From contig NZ_LR882035.1 of the NCBI RefSeq assembly GCF_904528075.1, positions 496,001 to 560,000 on the forward strand: 64,000 nt of DNA, given 5' to 3'. The stretch comes from Agreia sp. COWG (GTDB taxonomy: Bacteria > Actinomycetota > Actinomycetes > Actinomycetales > Microbacteriaceae). The notes under the pieces are model-generated. The model was not told where the DNA came from, did not search any database, and worked only from the letters and a program-made list of their open reading frames with translations. Of this stretch, positions 53,495 to 64,000 are shown piece after piece. How positions within the stretch are numbered: the stretch's first letter is position 1; each line of letters starts with the position of its first letter. The position numbers were made by a program, and so were the translations under genes.

Positions 53495-54697
53495 TTACGC
53501 GCTGAAGAGCCTCTGCAGACGCGCGATGCCCTCGGCGAGGGGGTCGTCGCCCAGCGCGTAGGAGAGTCGTAGGAACCCGCTCGGCCCGAAGGCCTCGCCC
53601 GGAACCGCAGCCACCTCGGCCTGGTCGAGGATCAGGTCTGCCAGCTCGAGCGACGTGGTGGGCGTGATCCCGCCCCACGACCGACCGAGCAGCCCGGTCA
53701 CGTCGGGGTAGGCGTAGAACGCACCCTCGGGCGTGGGGCACACGATGCCGTCAATGGAATTGAGCCCTGCCACGATGGCCCCGCGGCGGCGGTCGAATGC
53801 CAGCCGCATCTCGTCGACCGCGTCCTGCGGGCCGTTGAGCGCCTCGATCGCCGCGCGCTGCGAGATGTTCGAGACGTTGCTCGACAGGTGCGACTGCAGG
53901 TTTCCGGCACCCTTGATGGCGTCGGCGGGGCCGACCATCCAGCCGACCCGCCATCCGGTCATGGCATAGGTCTTGGCGACGCCGTTCACGAGGATCGTGC
54001 GGTCGGCGAGGGCGGGAACGGCCTCGACGATCGAGACCGCGCGAACTCCGTCGTATGTGAGGTTCTGGTAGATCTCGTCACTGATGACCCACAGGCCGTG
54101 CGACTCGGCCCATTCGCCGATGGCCTTGGTCTCTTCGGGGGAGTACACCGCGCCCGTGGGGTTCGACGGCGACACGAACAGCAGCACCTTGGTGCGCTCG
54201 GTGCGGGCCGCCTCGAGCTGCTCCACGGTGACGAGGTAGCCCTGGTCGCTGCCGGCGAACACGTCGACGGGAACGCCGCCGGCGAGCCGGATGGCCTCAG
54301 GGTAGGTGGTCCAATACGGGGTGGGCACCAGTACCTCGTCGCCCGGATCGAGCAGCGTCGCGAAGCTCTGGTACACGGCCTGCTTGCCGCCGTTGGTCAC
54401 GATGACCTGGCCGGCCGAGACGTCGAGACCGGAATCGCGCAGCGTCTTCGCCGCGATGGCCTCGCGCAGATCGGGGAGGCCGACGGCGGGGGTGTACTTG
54501 TAGTTCTTGGGATCGAGCACGGCGCGCGATGCGGCCTCGACGATGTGAGCGGGCGTCGCGAAGTCCGGCTCCCCTGCGGCGAAGCTGATCACCGGGCGGC
54601 CCTGCGCCTGCAGGCCCTTGGCCTTGGAGTCGACCTTGAGGGTCGCCGACTCGGCGATGGATGCGATGCGGCGCGAGATGCGGGAGGATTCGGTCAC
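53495..54697 (-). CDS. Aspartate aminotransferase family enzyme (class I PLP)
   Basis: The 400-residue protein has the class I aminotransferase motifs: [94 protein letters not shown], the PLP lysine in [16 protein letters not shown], and RLSYAL. It would interconvert aspartate and oxaloacetate with glutamate, possibly also prephenate. GTG 54697 is chosen from TAGGCT eight bases upstream on the minus strand; a TTG at 54706 is possible. In related genomes this gene lies near secE, as here. Confidence 0.92.
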   Translation of the reverse strand: MTESSRISRRIASIAESATLKVDSKAKGLQAQGRPVISFAAGEPDFATPAHIVEAASRAVLDPKNYKYTPAVGLPDLREAIAAKTLRDSGLDVSAGQVIVTNGGKQAVYQSFATLLDPGDEVLVPTPYWTTYPEAIRLAGGVPVDVFAGSDQGYLVTVEQLEAARTERTKVLLFVSPSNPTGAVYSPEETKAIGEWAESHGLWVISDEIYQNLTYDGVRAVSIVEAVPALADRTILVNGVAKTYAMTGWRVGWMVGPADAIKGAGNLQSHLSSNVSNISQRAAIEALNGPQDAVDEMRLAFDRRRGAIVAGLNSIDGIVCPTPEGAFYAYPDVTGLLGRSWGGITPTTSLELADLILDQAEVAAVPGEAFGPSGFLRLSYALGDDPLAEGIARLQRLFSA

Positions 54698-54821
54698 AAA
54701 AGCCAAGCCTAGCGGGAGTGTCTGCGCCGCGGTCTGGAGAGTTTAGGGCTAAAGAGGCCCTGTGCGCACCCGTCGAGCCCAGATCGGGCCAGCGTCACCG
54801 GCCACCCATACTCTTTAAGGC

Positions 54822-55949
54822 ATGAGCGAAAACCAGCCCGACGCATCCGGTTCATCGAAGCCCGTCGCCGCCGTCGTCTACAACCCCGTGAAGGTCGACC
54901 TCGAGGCCCTGAAGGCCTCGGTCGCGCGGCACGAGGCCCCCAACGGCTGGGGCGAGACGCTCTGGTTCGAGACGAGCGTCGAAGACCCGGGGGAGGGCGT
55001 CACGAAAGAGGCCCTCGATGCTGGCGCCGACATGGTTCTCGCGGCGGGCGGAGACGGAACCGTGCGCTCGGTGGCCCAGTCCGTGCACGGCAGCGAGGCC
55101 TCGCTCGCGCTGCTGCCCAGCGGAACGGGCAATCTGCTCGCGCGCAACCTCGATCTCACCCTGAACGACCTCGACCACGCTGTGCACACGGCGTTCTCGG
55201 GCGACGACCGCGCGATCGACGTCGGCATGATCCAGATCCGACGCGAAGACGCCTCGGTCGAGAAGTTCGCCTACGTCGTGATGGCCGGACTCGGCATCGA
55301 CGCCACCATGATCGCGAACACCGACGACGACCTCAAGAAGAAGGTGGGCTGGCTCGCCTACGTGAGCGCCATCGCCAAGGCCCTGCGCGACAAGAACGAG
55401 CTGCGCATGCGCTACAACCTCGACAGGCAGGGCAACCACTCGGTTCGCGCCCACACGATCATCATCGGCAACTGCGGCTCGCTTCCAGCCAACATCCTGC
55501 TGCTGCCCGAGGCCGCGGTCGACGACGGCCAGTTCGACATCGTGATGCTGCGTCCGAAGGGCGTGGTCGGCTGGGTGCAGATCATCGTGAAGATCGTGTG
55601 GGAGAACGGCGTGCTGCGGCGCACCGCCGCCGGTCGGCGGCTCGCCGGCCTCTCGAAAGACGTGCGCGCACTCAACTACGTGAAGGGCAAAGAGCTCGTG
55701 GTGAAGCTCGATCGAGCGCACGACATCGAGCTCGACGGAGACAGCTTCGGCACGGCCATCGCCTTCCGCACGTGGGTCGACGCGGGCGCCCTGCGCGTGC
55801 GCATCCCGGCGGCGGCGAAGCTCGAGCCGGCTCAGCCCGAAGACGAGCCCGAGGACACGCAGCTTCCCGGAAAACGCATCGAGGCGGGCGACGACGACGC
55901 CGAGGGAGATCTCTTCGAGGCGTCGGGAGAGAAGCCCGCATCGTCGTGA
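54822..55949 (+). CDS. Diacylglycerol/lipid kinase family protein
   Basis: The 375-residue protein has the DAGK catalytic fold: VAAVVYNPVKVD, AAGGDGTVRSVAQ at about residue 77 (nucleotide-binding GGDGT), LLPSGTGNLLARNL at about 97, and a C-terminal beta domain with ELDGDSFG. It would phosphorylate a lipid such as diacylglycerol. The tail after residue 330 is acidic and disordered. TACTCT seven bases before ATG 54822 indicates a leaderless transcript. The next gene overlaps its stop. Confidence 0.9.
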   Translation: MSENQPDASGSSKPVAAVVYNPVKVDLEALKASVARHEAPNGWGETLWFETSVEDPGEGVTKEALDAGADMVLAAGGDGTVRSVAQSVHGSEASLALLPSGTGNLLARNLDLTLNDLDHAVHTAFSGDDRAIDVGMIQIRREDASVEKFAYVVMAGLGIDATMIANTDDDLKKKVGWLAYVSAIAKALRDKNELRMRYNLDRQGNHSVRAHTIIIGNCGSLPANILLLPEAAVDDGQFDIVMLRPKGVVGWVQIIVKIVWENGVLRRTAAGRRLAGLSKDVRALNYVKGKELVVKLDRAHDIELDGDSFGTAIAFRTWVDAGALRVRIPAAAKLEPAQPEDEPEDTQLPGKRIEAGDDDAEGDLFEASGEKPASS

Positions 55950-56716
55950 CGCGCCGGGCCGTCACGATCCCCGCCGTGACGACCCCTGCCGCCACGATCT
56001 CGGTCGTCATCCCGGTCAAAGACGATGCTATTCAGCTCGACCGGTGCCTTGCCGCTCTCGCAGCACAGACCAGGCGGGCAGACGAGATCGTGGTCGTCGA
56101 CAACGGCTCGACCGACGACAGTGCAGCGGTAGCCCGCGATGCCGGCGCCGTCGTGGTCTTCGTGCGGGGCGGCGGCATCCCGGCGGCCAGTGCGGCCGGC
56201 TACGACGCGGCATCCGGCGACGTGATCGCGCGGCTCGACGCCGACTGCATACCCGCCCGCGGCTGGCTCGAGCTGATCGAAAGGCAGCTCGCCGCGCATC
56301 CGCGTGTTGCAGCCGTCACCGGCGGCGCCCGCTTCGTCGACGGCCCGCGACTGCTGCGCGCGCCGCTGGCGCTCGCCTACCTCGGCGCGTACTTCGGCTC
56401 GGTCGGCCTCGCCCTCGGTCACGCACCGCTCTTCGGCTCGAACTTCGCCATGCGACGCTCCGCGTGGCTGGCAGTGCAGCGGGAGGTTCATCGCGGCGAC
56501 GAGTTCGTGCACGACGACATGGACCTGTCGATGCACGTGGGGCCTCGTCGGCGCATCCGTTACGTGCGCGGCCTCGGCATGGGAATCTCGATGCGGCCGC
56601 TGTTCGACGCTTCGGCCTTCGGCACCCGGCTGCACCGCGGATTCCACTCGCTGGCGATCCACTGGCCGCACGAGTTGCCGTGGCTGCGGGCGTTCAGACG
56701 GCTGTTTCGCGCTTAG
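55946..56716 (+). CDS. Family-2 glycosyltransferase
   Basis: The GTG at 55946 overlaps the stop of the lipid kinase gene (GTGA), so the 256-residue product is translationally coupled to it. It has ISVVIPVKDDAIQLDRCLAAL, VVDNGSTDDSAAVA, RLDADCIPARGWLE (DxD site) and FVHDDMDLSMHV as the acceptor-side motif. Coupling to a lipid kinase suggests glycolipid synthesis, which is inference. A basic C-terminus (RAFRRLFRA) ends the protein. Confidence 0.87.
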   Translation: MTRRAVTIPAVTTPAATISVVIPVKDDAIQLDRCLAALAAQTRRADEIVVVDNGSTDDSAAVARDAGAVVVFVRGGGIPAASAAGYDAASGDVIARLDADCIPARGWLELIERQLAAHPRVAAVTGGARFVDGPRLLRAPLALAYLGAYFGSVGLALGHAPLFGSNFAMRRSAWLAVQREVHRGDEFVHDDMDLSMHVGPRRRIRYVRGLGMGISMRPLFDASAFGTRLHRGFHSLAIHWPHELPWLRAFRRLFRA

Positions 56717-56732
56717 CGCCTGGCGCCTGGCG

Positions 56733-57491
56733 CTACAGCGTCGGGATGAGCTCGTCGAGGAACGCCGCGGTGTCGTGCCAGCCCTCGACCGCGTGGCAGG
56801 CCACACCGAGTGCTTTCACCGGGTAATCGTTGCCGTCTTCGTCGAGTCGGTCTCCGACGAAGAGCATGTCGTCGAGGGGGATGCCCGAGAGCTCGGCGAG
56901 CCGCGTCATGCCGTAGGCCTTGTCGATTCCGCGTCGGGTGATGTCGACCGAGGTCGAGCCGCCGCTGCGCACCTCGAGGTCTGGCAGCAGGGCCTGCACG
57001 GCCTCGCGCAGCGTGTTCTTCTTCACGCCGTCCGCATCCCACGCCGATTTCGCCGCCACGGGAGCGCCCTGCCCGAGGGCGGAGAACGTGATCTGTGAGC
57101 CACGGTCTTCGAGGATCGGCCCCCAGGTGTCGGTTTCCCAGTAGCCGAGGCGACGGGCCTCGTGTTCGACGGCGCCCAGCGCGCGCCGCTTCTCGTCGTC
57201 GGTGAGGTTCTGCGCGTAGATCTGGTTCCAGGTGCCCGCCTCGTAGCGGTAGTACTGCGTTCCACACGTGGGCATCAGATGCAGCCGCTCGAGCGCCTCG
57301 GGGGTGGCCCCGGTGAGGTTGTCGATCACCTGAGCGGTGAACTGGCCGTACTGGCCACCCGAGATCACGCACACCGGCACTCTCTCGAGCAGGCGTAGCA
57401 GTAGCTCGGCCATGCGCGGGTCGATCGCGGTCTTCGAGGGGGCGAGCGTGTCGTCGAGGTCGAAGGCCACGAGGCGCGGAGTCGAGGTCAT
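56733..57491 (-). CDS. HAD-IIB phosphatase/phosphomannomutase-like protein
   Basis: The 252-residue protein has the HAD motifs DLDDTLAPSK (residues 10-19, nucleophile Asp), VISGGQYGQF, a lysine in RRGIDKAYG and the metal-binding GDRLDEDGNDYPV. The layout matches the HAD-IIB group that includes eukaryotic-type phosphomannomutases. A role in hexose phosphate metabolism for nucleotide sugar supply is possible; phosphatase activity is the safer assumption. Confidence 0.85.
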   Translation of the reverse strand: MTSTPRLVAFDLDDTLAPSKTAIDPRMAELLLRLLERVPVCVISGGQYGQFTAQVIDNLTGATPEALERLHLMPTCGTQYYRYEAGTWNQIYAQNLTDDEKRRALGAVEHEARRLGYWETDTWGPILEDRGSQITFSALGQGAPVAAKSAWDADGVKKNTLREAVQALLPDLEVRSGGSTSVDITRRGIDKAYGMTRLAELSGIPLDDMLFVGDRLDEDGNDYPVKALGVACHAVEGWHDTAAFLDELIPTL

Positions 57492-57555
57492 GGGGTGTCC
57501 GTTCAGAAAGAGAAGGTGAAGCGCAGCAGGTGAGACGCAGCAGGTGACGAGGTCA

Positions 57556-58254
57556 TCAGAGCGAGATGTCGATCAAGGGAAGGCCTTCGGGCTCGCCCGC
57601 CGAGAGTGGCCGCACGCTTGCACGTACGGAGCGGTAGTCGGCGATGCGCGGCAGGCCGAGCGTGGTCTCGCTCTCGTGGTCGCCGACCACCACAGTGCGC
57701 ATCCCCGCCGCGAGTGCCGCCCTGATGCCGGCCTCGGCGTCTTCGAACACGACCGCGTCGGCCGGGTCGACCCCGAGCATGCGAGCGGCCAGCAGATAGC
57801 AGTCGGGTGCGGGCTTGCCGTGCTCGACGTCGGCGGCGGTCACCACGACGGCCGGCGCCGGCACCCGGGCGATGTCGAGGCGTCGCAGGGCGAGCGCCCG
57901 CCGAGCGGAGGTGACGAGGGCGATGGATGCCTCGGGCAGGCTCTCGACGAAGGAGGCGGCTCCCGGGATCGCCACGATGCCCTCGACCGCCGCGTACTCG
58001 AGCTCGAAGAGGCGATCGGCCCCTGCCGCCACATCGAAGCCGGCCGGACCATGGCGCAGCATCGTGTCTTCCGCTCGCACACCGTGTCCGGTGGCGATGA
58101 TCGCCCGCGCATCCAGGCCGAGTTCGCCGGCGAATGCCGTCCAGACCTGCTCGACCACGGCGGTCGAGTCCACGAGTGTGCCGTCCATATCGAACAACAC
58201 GGCCCGTGCTGCGAGCGACGCGATGGCGCTCTCAGCTGCCCCGCCGGCGGCCAA
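57556..58254 (-). CDS. HAD-IA sugar-phosphate phosphatase
   Basis: The 232-residue protein has LFDMDGTLVDSTAVVEQVWTAF at about residues 20-41, VTSARRALALRRLD, GKPAPDCYLLAARMLGVDPADAVVFEDAEAGIRAALAAGM. This is typical of glycerol-1-phosphatase or 2-deoxyglucose-6-phosphatase-like enzymes. The only start in good position is TTG 58254, right after the rmlB stop codon, which suggests co-transcription with rmlB; the true start could be further in. Confidence 0.85.
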   Translation of the reverse strand: MAAGGAAESAIASLAARAVLFDMDGTLVDSTAVVEQVWTAFAGELGLDARAIIATGHGVRAEDTMLRHGPAGFDVAAGADRLFELEYAAVEGIVAIPGAASFVESLPEASIALVTSARRALALRRLDIARVPAPAVVVTAADVEHGKPAPDCYLLAARMLGVDPADAVVFEDAEAGIRAALAAGMRTVVVGDHESETTLGLPRIADYRSVRASVRPLSAGEPEGLPLIDISL

Positions 58255-61176
<2,922 letters not shown>

Positions 61177-61186
61177 CGCCCCTCAC

Positions 61187-61224
61187 ATCGAGCCCGCCGT
61201 TCATTCGGCGGGCTCGATGGCTTT
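61187..61224 (+). terminator. Terminator after nusG
   Basis: ATCGAGCCCGCCG and CGGCGGGCTCGAT form a perfect 13-bp stem with a 6-base loop, followed by a short CTTT. It separates nusG from rplK. Confidence 0.8.
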
Positions 61225-61374
61225 AACGGGCCGTATCGCGTATGCTTGCGGGGTTGTCCTCATACCGGCGCGCCTTGGCGCGTGCTGACGGAGTCGACCA
61301 CGAACCGCGTTCACCGAACGGCGGGAGAGTTCGCCAATCAGGGCGGACTCGACACAGAAAAGGAAGAGAAAACT

Positions 61375-61806
61375 ATGGCACCGAAGAAGAAGGTTACCGG
61401 TCTGATCAAGCTTCAGATCAAGGCCGGCGCCGCCAACCCCGCACCGCCCATCGGGCCGGCGCTCGGACAGCACGGCGTCAACATCATGGAGTTCTGCAAG
61501 CAGTACAACGCAGCGACCGAGGCTCAGCGCGGCAACGTCATCCCCGTCGAGATCACCGTCTACGAAGACCGTTCGTTCACGTTCATCCTGAAGACGCCCC
61601 CCGCCGCGGAGCTCATCAAGAAGGCCGCCGGCGTCGCCAAGGGTTCTGGAACCCCGCACACCGTCAAGGTCGCGAAGCTCACGCAGGCCCAGGTCCGCGA
61701 GATCGCCGAGACCAAGATGGCCGACCTCAACGCGAACGACATCGCCGCCGCGTCGAAGATCATCGCCGGCACCGCCCGCTCCATGGGCATCACGGTCGAG
61801 GCCTAA
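61375..61806 (+). CDS. rplK: 50S ribosomal protein L11
   Basis: The 143-residue protein matches L11 throughout: [41 protein letters not shown], then [22 protein letters not shown] and GTARSMGI. L11 binds the GTPase-associated region of 23S rRNA and is needed for the stringent response. AAGGAAGAG precedes ATG 61375. Confidence 0.98.
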   Translation: MAPKKKVTGLIKLQIKAGAANPAPPIGPALGQHGVNIMEFCKQYNAATEAQRGNVIPVEITVYEDRSFTFILKTPPAAELIKKAAGVAKGSGTPHTVKVAKLTQAQVREIAETKMADLNANDIAAASKIIAGTARSMGITVEA

Positions 61807-61885
61807 CCCTCCACCGCTTCACGCACGACGTGGGAGAGCCAGCCAGGCTCACGTAAACCACACTCTCAGATTCAGGAGAATCGAA

Positions 61886-62575
61886 ATGGCTAAGAATTCC
61901 AAGGCTTACAAGGCCGCGGCAGAGAAGATCGAAGAGGGCAAGGTCTACACGCCCACCGAAGCGGTTGCCATCGCCAAGGTCACCGGCTCTGCCAAGTTCG
62001 ACAGCACCGTCGAGGTCGCCCTCAAGCTCGGTGTCGACCCCCGCAAGGCTGACCAGATGGTCCGCGGAACCGTGATTCTTCCTCACGGTACCGGTAAGAC
62101 CGCCCGCGTCATCGTCTTCGCGACCGGTCCCGCCGCCGAAGCCGCCATCGCGGCCGGAGCAGACGAGGTCGGCGGCGACGAGCTGATCGAGAAGGTGGCC
62201 GCCGGTTACACCAACTTCGACTCGGCCGTCTCGACGCCCGAGCTCATGGGTAAGGTCGGACGCCTCGGAAAGGTGCTCGGCCCGCGCGGCCTCATGCCCA
62301 ACCCGAAGACCGGCACCGTGACGCCCGACGTCGCCAAGGCGGTCAACGAGATCAAGGGCGGAAAGATCGAGTTCCGCGTCGACAAGCACTCCAACGTGCA
62401 CTTCGTCGCCGGCAAGGCCTCGTTCAGCGAGGACCAGCTGTCCGAGAACATCAAGGCCGCCCTCGAAGAGGTCGTCCGTTTGAAGCCGTCCTCCTCCAAG
62501 GGTCGCTACATCCACAAGGGCACGGTCTCCACGACCTTCGGCCCTGGCATCCCGCTCGACGTCAACTCGATCTAG
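61886..62575 (+). CDS. rplA: 50S ribosomal protein L1
   Basis: The 229-residue protein is L1 throughout: [71 protein letters not shown] and [12 protein letters not shown]1 forms the L1 stalk at the ribosomal E site and in many bacteria represses its own operon. AGGAGA precedes ATG 61886; a strong terminator follows. Confidence 0.98.
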   Translation: MAKNSKAYKAAAEKIEEGKVYTPTEAVAIAKVTGSAKFDSTVEVALKLGVDPRKADQMVRGTVILPHGTGKTARVIVFATGPAAEAAIAAGADEVGGDELIEKVAAGYTNFDSAVSTPELMGKVGRLGKVLGPRGLMPNPKTGTVTPDVAKAVNEIKGGKIEFRVDKHSNVHFVAGKASFSEDQLSENIKAALEEVVRLKPSSSKGRYIHKGTVSTTFGPGIPLDVNSI

Positions 62576-62592
62576 GCTGCACGTACTCCGAT

Positions 62593-62628
62593 AAGGGCCG
62601 CACTTCGCATCGCGAAGTGCGGCCCTTT
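62593..62628 (+). terminator. Terminator of the rplKA transcript
   Basis: A perfect 16-bp stem, AAGGGCCGCACTTCGC with GCGAAGTGCGGCCCTT, a three-base loop and a following T. Confidence 0.92.
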
Positions 62629-62764
62629 CGCGTGCGGTGTCCGGAGCGGTCCGGGGCGTGCTGCAGTGGGTGCGTTCGAGTGGGAACGCTCGAATGGGCG
62701 AGCTCGTCGGCGCGCGGATGCCGAGCCCCCCCCCGAGTTGAGCCAAAGTGCTCCTTTTCCAGGA

Positions 62765-62821
62765 ACGAAGAGCATCCGGCGTCACCTCGCTGACGACGAA
62801 GAGCATCCGGCGTCACTTCGC
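62765..62821. repeat. Two 26-bp direct repeats with 31-bp period
   Basis: Units start at 62765 and 62796 and share ACGAAGAGCATCCGGCGTCA at their left end, continuing C(C/T)TCGC; each contains one GCATCCGG octamer. They differ at one position. Confidence 0.88.
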
Positions 62822-62824
62822 GCC

Positions 62825-62872
62825 GACCAACGACGTACGCGACCAACGACGTACGCGACCTACGACGTGCGC
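62825..62872. repeat. Three tandem 16-bp repeats
   Basis: GACCAACGACGTACGC occurs twice perfectly and then as GACCTACGACGTGCGC, without spacers. Confidence 0.92.
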
Positions 62873-62960
62873 GACGCACCAGCTCGCGCGACGAGAGCAG
62901 AACGGTCGGAGACTGAATGGCCGATGAGCCGCAGTGGACGCGGGGCATTACGCTAGCGGA

Positions 62961-63491
62961 ATGTTCGTTGAGGTTCGAAGGGCCATCAGCCAAGACGCCG
63001 CTCAGCTCGCGCGCGTCGCGGCCGTCACTTTTCCGCTCGCCTGCCCTCCGCACACCACCGATGAGGCCAAGGCGGCGTTCATCGCCTCGCACCTCGACCT
63101 GGCGAGCTTCGAGAGGTACCTCGCCGACCCGGCCAGGGACATCCTGATCGCCGAGGCCGACGGGGAGGCGATCGGCTATACGATGCTGGTCTTCGCCGAG
63201 CCGAGCGATCTCGACGTAGCGTCGGTGCTCACTCGGCGGCCCTCGATCGAGCTGAGCAAGTTCTACGTCATGCCCGGCCACCACGGCCAGGGCGTTGCGT
63301 CGACCCTCATGGCCGCGACACTGGATGCCGCGCATTCGCGCGGTGCCGCCGCCATCTGGCTCGGAGTGAACGAGGAGAACGCGCGCGCCAACCGCTTCTA
63401 CGAGAAGAACGGGTTCGAGCGCGTGGGTACAAAGCGCTTCCTCGTCGGCGACAACTACGAGGATGACTTCGTGCGGGAGCGCGCGCTGTAG
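62961..63491 (+). CDS. GNAT family N-acetyltransferase
   Basis: The 176-residue protein has the GNAT fold: VRRAISQDAAQLARVAAVTF, ILIAEADGEAIGYTMLV, the acetyl-CoA loop LSKFYVMPGHHGQGVASTLM (V..G-x-G-x-A variant), and LGVNEENARANRFYEKNGFERVG. The acceptor is unknown; the NRFYEKNGF segment is typical of small-molecule or protein N-terminal acetyltransferases. ATG 62961 follows TACGCT by six bases (leaderless). Confidence 0.92.
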   Translation: MFVEVRRAISQDAAQLARVAAVTFPLACPPHTTDEAKAAFIASHLDLASFERYLADPARDILIAEADGEAIGYTMLVFAEPSDLDVASVLTRRPSIELSKFYVMPGHHGQGVASTLMAATLDAAHSRGAAAIWLGVNEENARANRFYEKNGFERVGTKRFLVGDNYEDDFVRERAL

Positions 63492-63513
63492 CTCGATGCA
63501 CGACGCGGCTGGC

Positions 63514-64000
63514 TCACCGTGCTGCCGGCGAGAGCACGGCCTCCTGGGTAGCTGACGTCACGTCGCGGATGCCCCGGCTGCGACCCGCGGGCAGCAGCAG
63601 CGCCAGCAGGGTCGCGAGCACGAGCGCGGCCGAGCCCGCTGCGACGGCGGGCACCGCGGCATCCACGTAGCCGGTCGGCGTGAGCTCGCCGCCGCCTCCG
63701 ACGAAGATCGCGGTGAGCACGGCGATGCCCAGGGCCACACCGATCTCGCGCAGCGTGGAGTTCGTTCCCGAGGCCTTGGCGTGGTCGTCCGGGGCCATGT
63801 TCACCAGCACCGCGGTCGAGCTCGGCGCGAAGACCAGGCCCATGCCGAGGCCCGCGAAGATGAAGCCGGGCAGCATCGTGGAGTACGCGGCATCCGGAGC
63901 CATGGTCGCGGCCAGCCAGCCGATGCCGATTGCGAGAGACGCCAGGCCGGCCACGATCAGGATGCGCGTGCCGAGGCGCGGGGCCAAGAGCCCGGCGAGC
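63514..64000 (-). CDS. MFS transporter, C-terminal part (truncated by the window edge)
   Basis: The visible 161 residues at the 3' end have four membrane segments with RLGTRILIVAGLASLAIGIGW, LPGFIFAGLGMGLVFAPSSTAVL, DHAKASGTNSTLREIGVALGIAVL and a final helix near AALVLATLLALLLP. The pattern fits drug:H+ antiporters of the DHA2 (14-TM) type. The start lies to the right of the window. Confidence 0.87.
   Translation of the reverse strand, partial: LAGLLAPRLGTRILIVAGLASLAIGIGWLAATMAPDAAYSTMLPGFIFAGLGMGLVFAPSSTAVLVNMAPDDHAKASGTNSTLREIGVALGIAVLTAIFVGGGGELTPTGYVDAAVPAVAAGSAALVLATLLALLLPAGRSRGIRDVTSATQEAVLSPAAR

Larger units (their letters stand above)
62629..62960. other. Repeat-rich intergenic spacer after the ribosomal protein genes
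   Basis: No gene is supported. The spacer holds a GTTCGAGTGGGAACGCTCGAA imperfect hairpin near 62673, a C8 tract near 62730, and two sets of direct repeats annotated separately. The last element is the leaderless -10 TACGCT at 62949-62954. Confidence 0.6.

Noticed and set aside
62825..62872. CRISPR-like array
   Set aside because: The 16-bp units touch each other without spacers and no cas genes are present.

Overview
The window is high-GC actinobacterial DNA. The best fit is a member of the Microbacteriaceae, although no marker here fixes the genus. Supporting signs are the gene order tRNA-Trp, secE, nusG, rplK, rplA; a DUF222/HNH '13E12' protein; many promoters of the form TAnnnT placed 6-8 nt before a start codon (leaderless mRNAs); strong C/G third-position preference; and very frequent use of the octamer CCGGATGC/GCATCCGG.

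Layout. 1-5.9 kb: the 5' part of a rhomboid-like membrane protein, a sugar ABC-type solute-binding protein without transporter genes beside it, several small unknown genes, an esterase and a lipoprotein. 6-34 kb: a large exopolysaccharide locus. It holds two acyltransferase-3 membrane proteins, a hexapeptide acetyltransferase, three family-2 glycosyltransferases, a BY-kinase/Wzz protein with a low-molecular-weight tyrosine phosphatase, a polyprenyl-phosphate sugar transferase, two adjacent GDP-mannose 4,6-dehydratase-like genes, a minus-strand block (four GT4 glycosyltransferases, a Wzx-type flippase, a Wzy-type polymerase), a DUF4012 protein, a small LPXTG surface protein, UDP-glucose 6-dehydrogenase and an LCP ligase. 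Interspersed are a CPBP protease, an SGNH-like lipoprotein-type protein and a MarR regulator divergent from a zinc-ribbon protein. 35-43 kb: the 13E12/HNH gene, a PRISE-type reductase, a second sugar transferase, a fused RmlC-RmlD protein, a VanZ-like protein and a fatty acid desaturase. 43.4-50.4 kb: a LacI-controlled monosaccharide ABC transporter (ChvE-GguA-GguB type) with two unusual additions: a translationally coupled small ORF in front, and behind it a protein resembling the transporter ATPase but lacking the ATP-binding residues. 50.4-59.3 kb: hydrolase, phosphatase, MarR/DoxX pair, aminotransferase, lipid kinase, GT2, two HAD phosphatases and RmlB. 59.4-62.6 kb: tRNA-Trp, secE, nusG, rplK, rplA. 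62.6-64 kb: a repeat-rich spacer, a GNAT acetyltransferase and a truncated MFS transporter.

How it fits together. Nucleotide sugars (dTDP-rhamnose from RmlB and RmlCD, GDP-6-deoxy-hexose precursor from the GMD-like pair, UDP-glucuronate from Ugd) would feed the two initiating sugar transferases and the glycosyltransferases. Wzx and Wzy would export and polymerise the repeat unit, the BY-kinase/LMW-PTP pair would control chain length, the acyltransferases would decorate, and the LCP protein would attach polymer to the wall. RmlA, a GDP-fucose/rhamnose reductase and a sortase are not in the window.

The observations I consider most worth checking are the double pseudo-ATPase closing the sugar transporter operon, a perfectly palindromic pair of overlapping face-to-face leaderless promoters at 32991-33018, a 69-bp near-perfect palindrome at 52264-52332, the coupled small ORF at 44684-44860, and the CCGGATGC octamer whose use overrides codon preference and which forms a 7-copy tandem array at 7474-7522.
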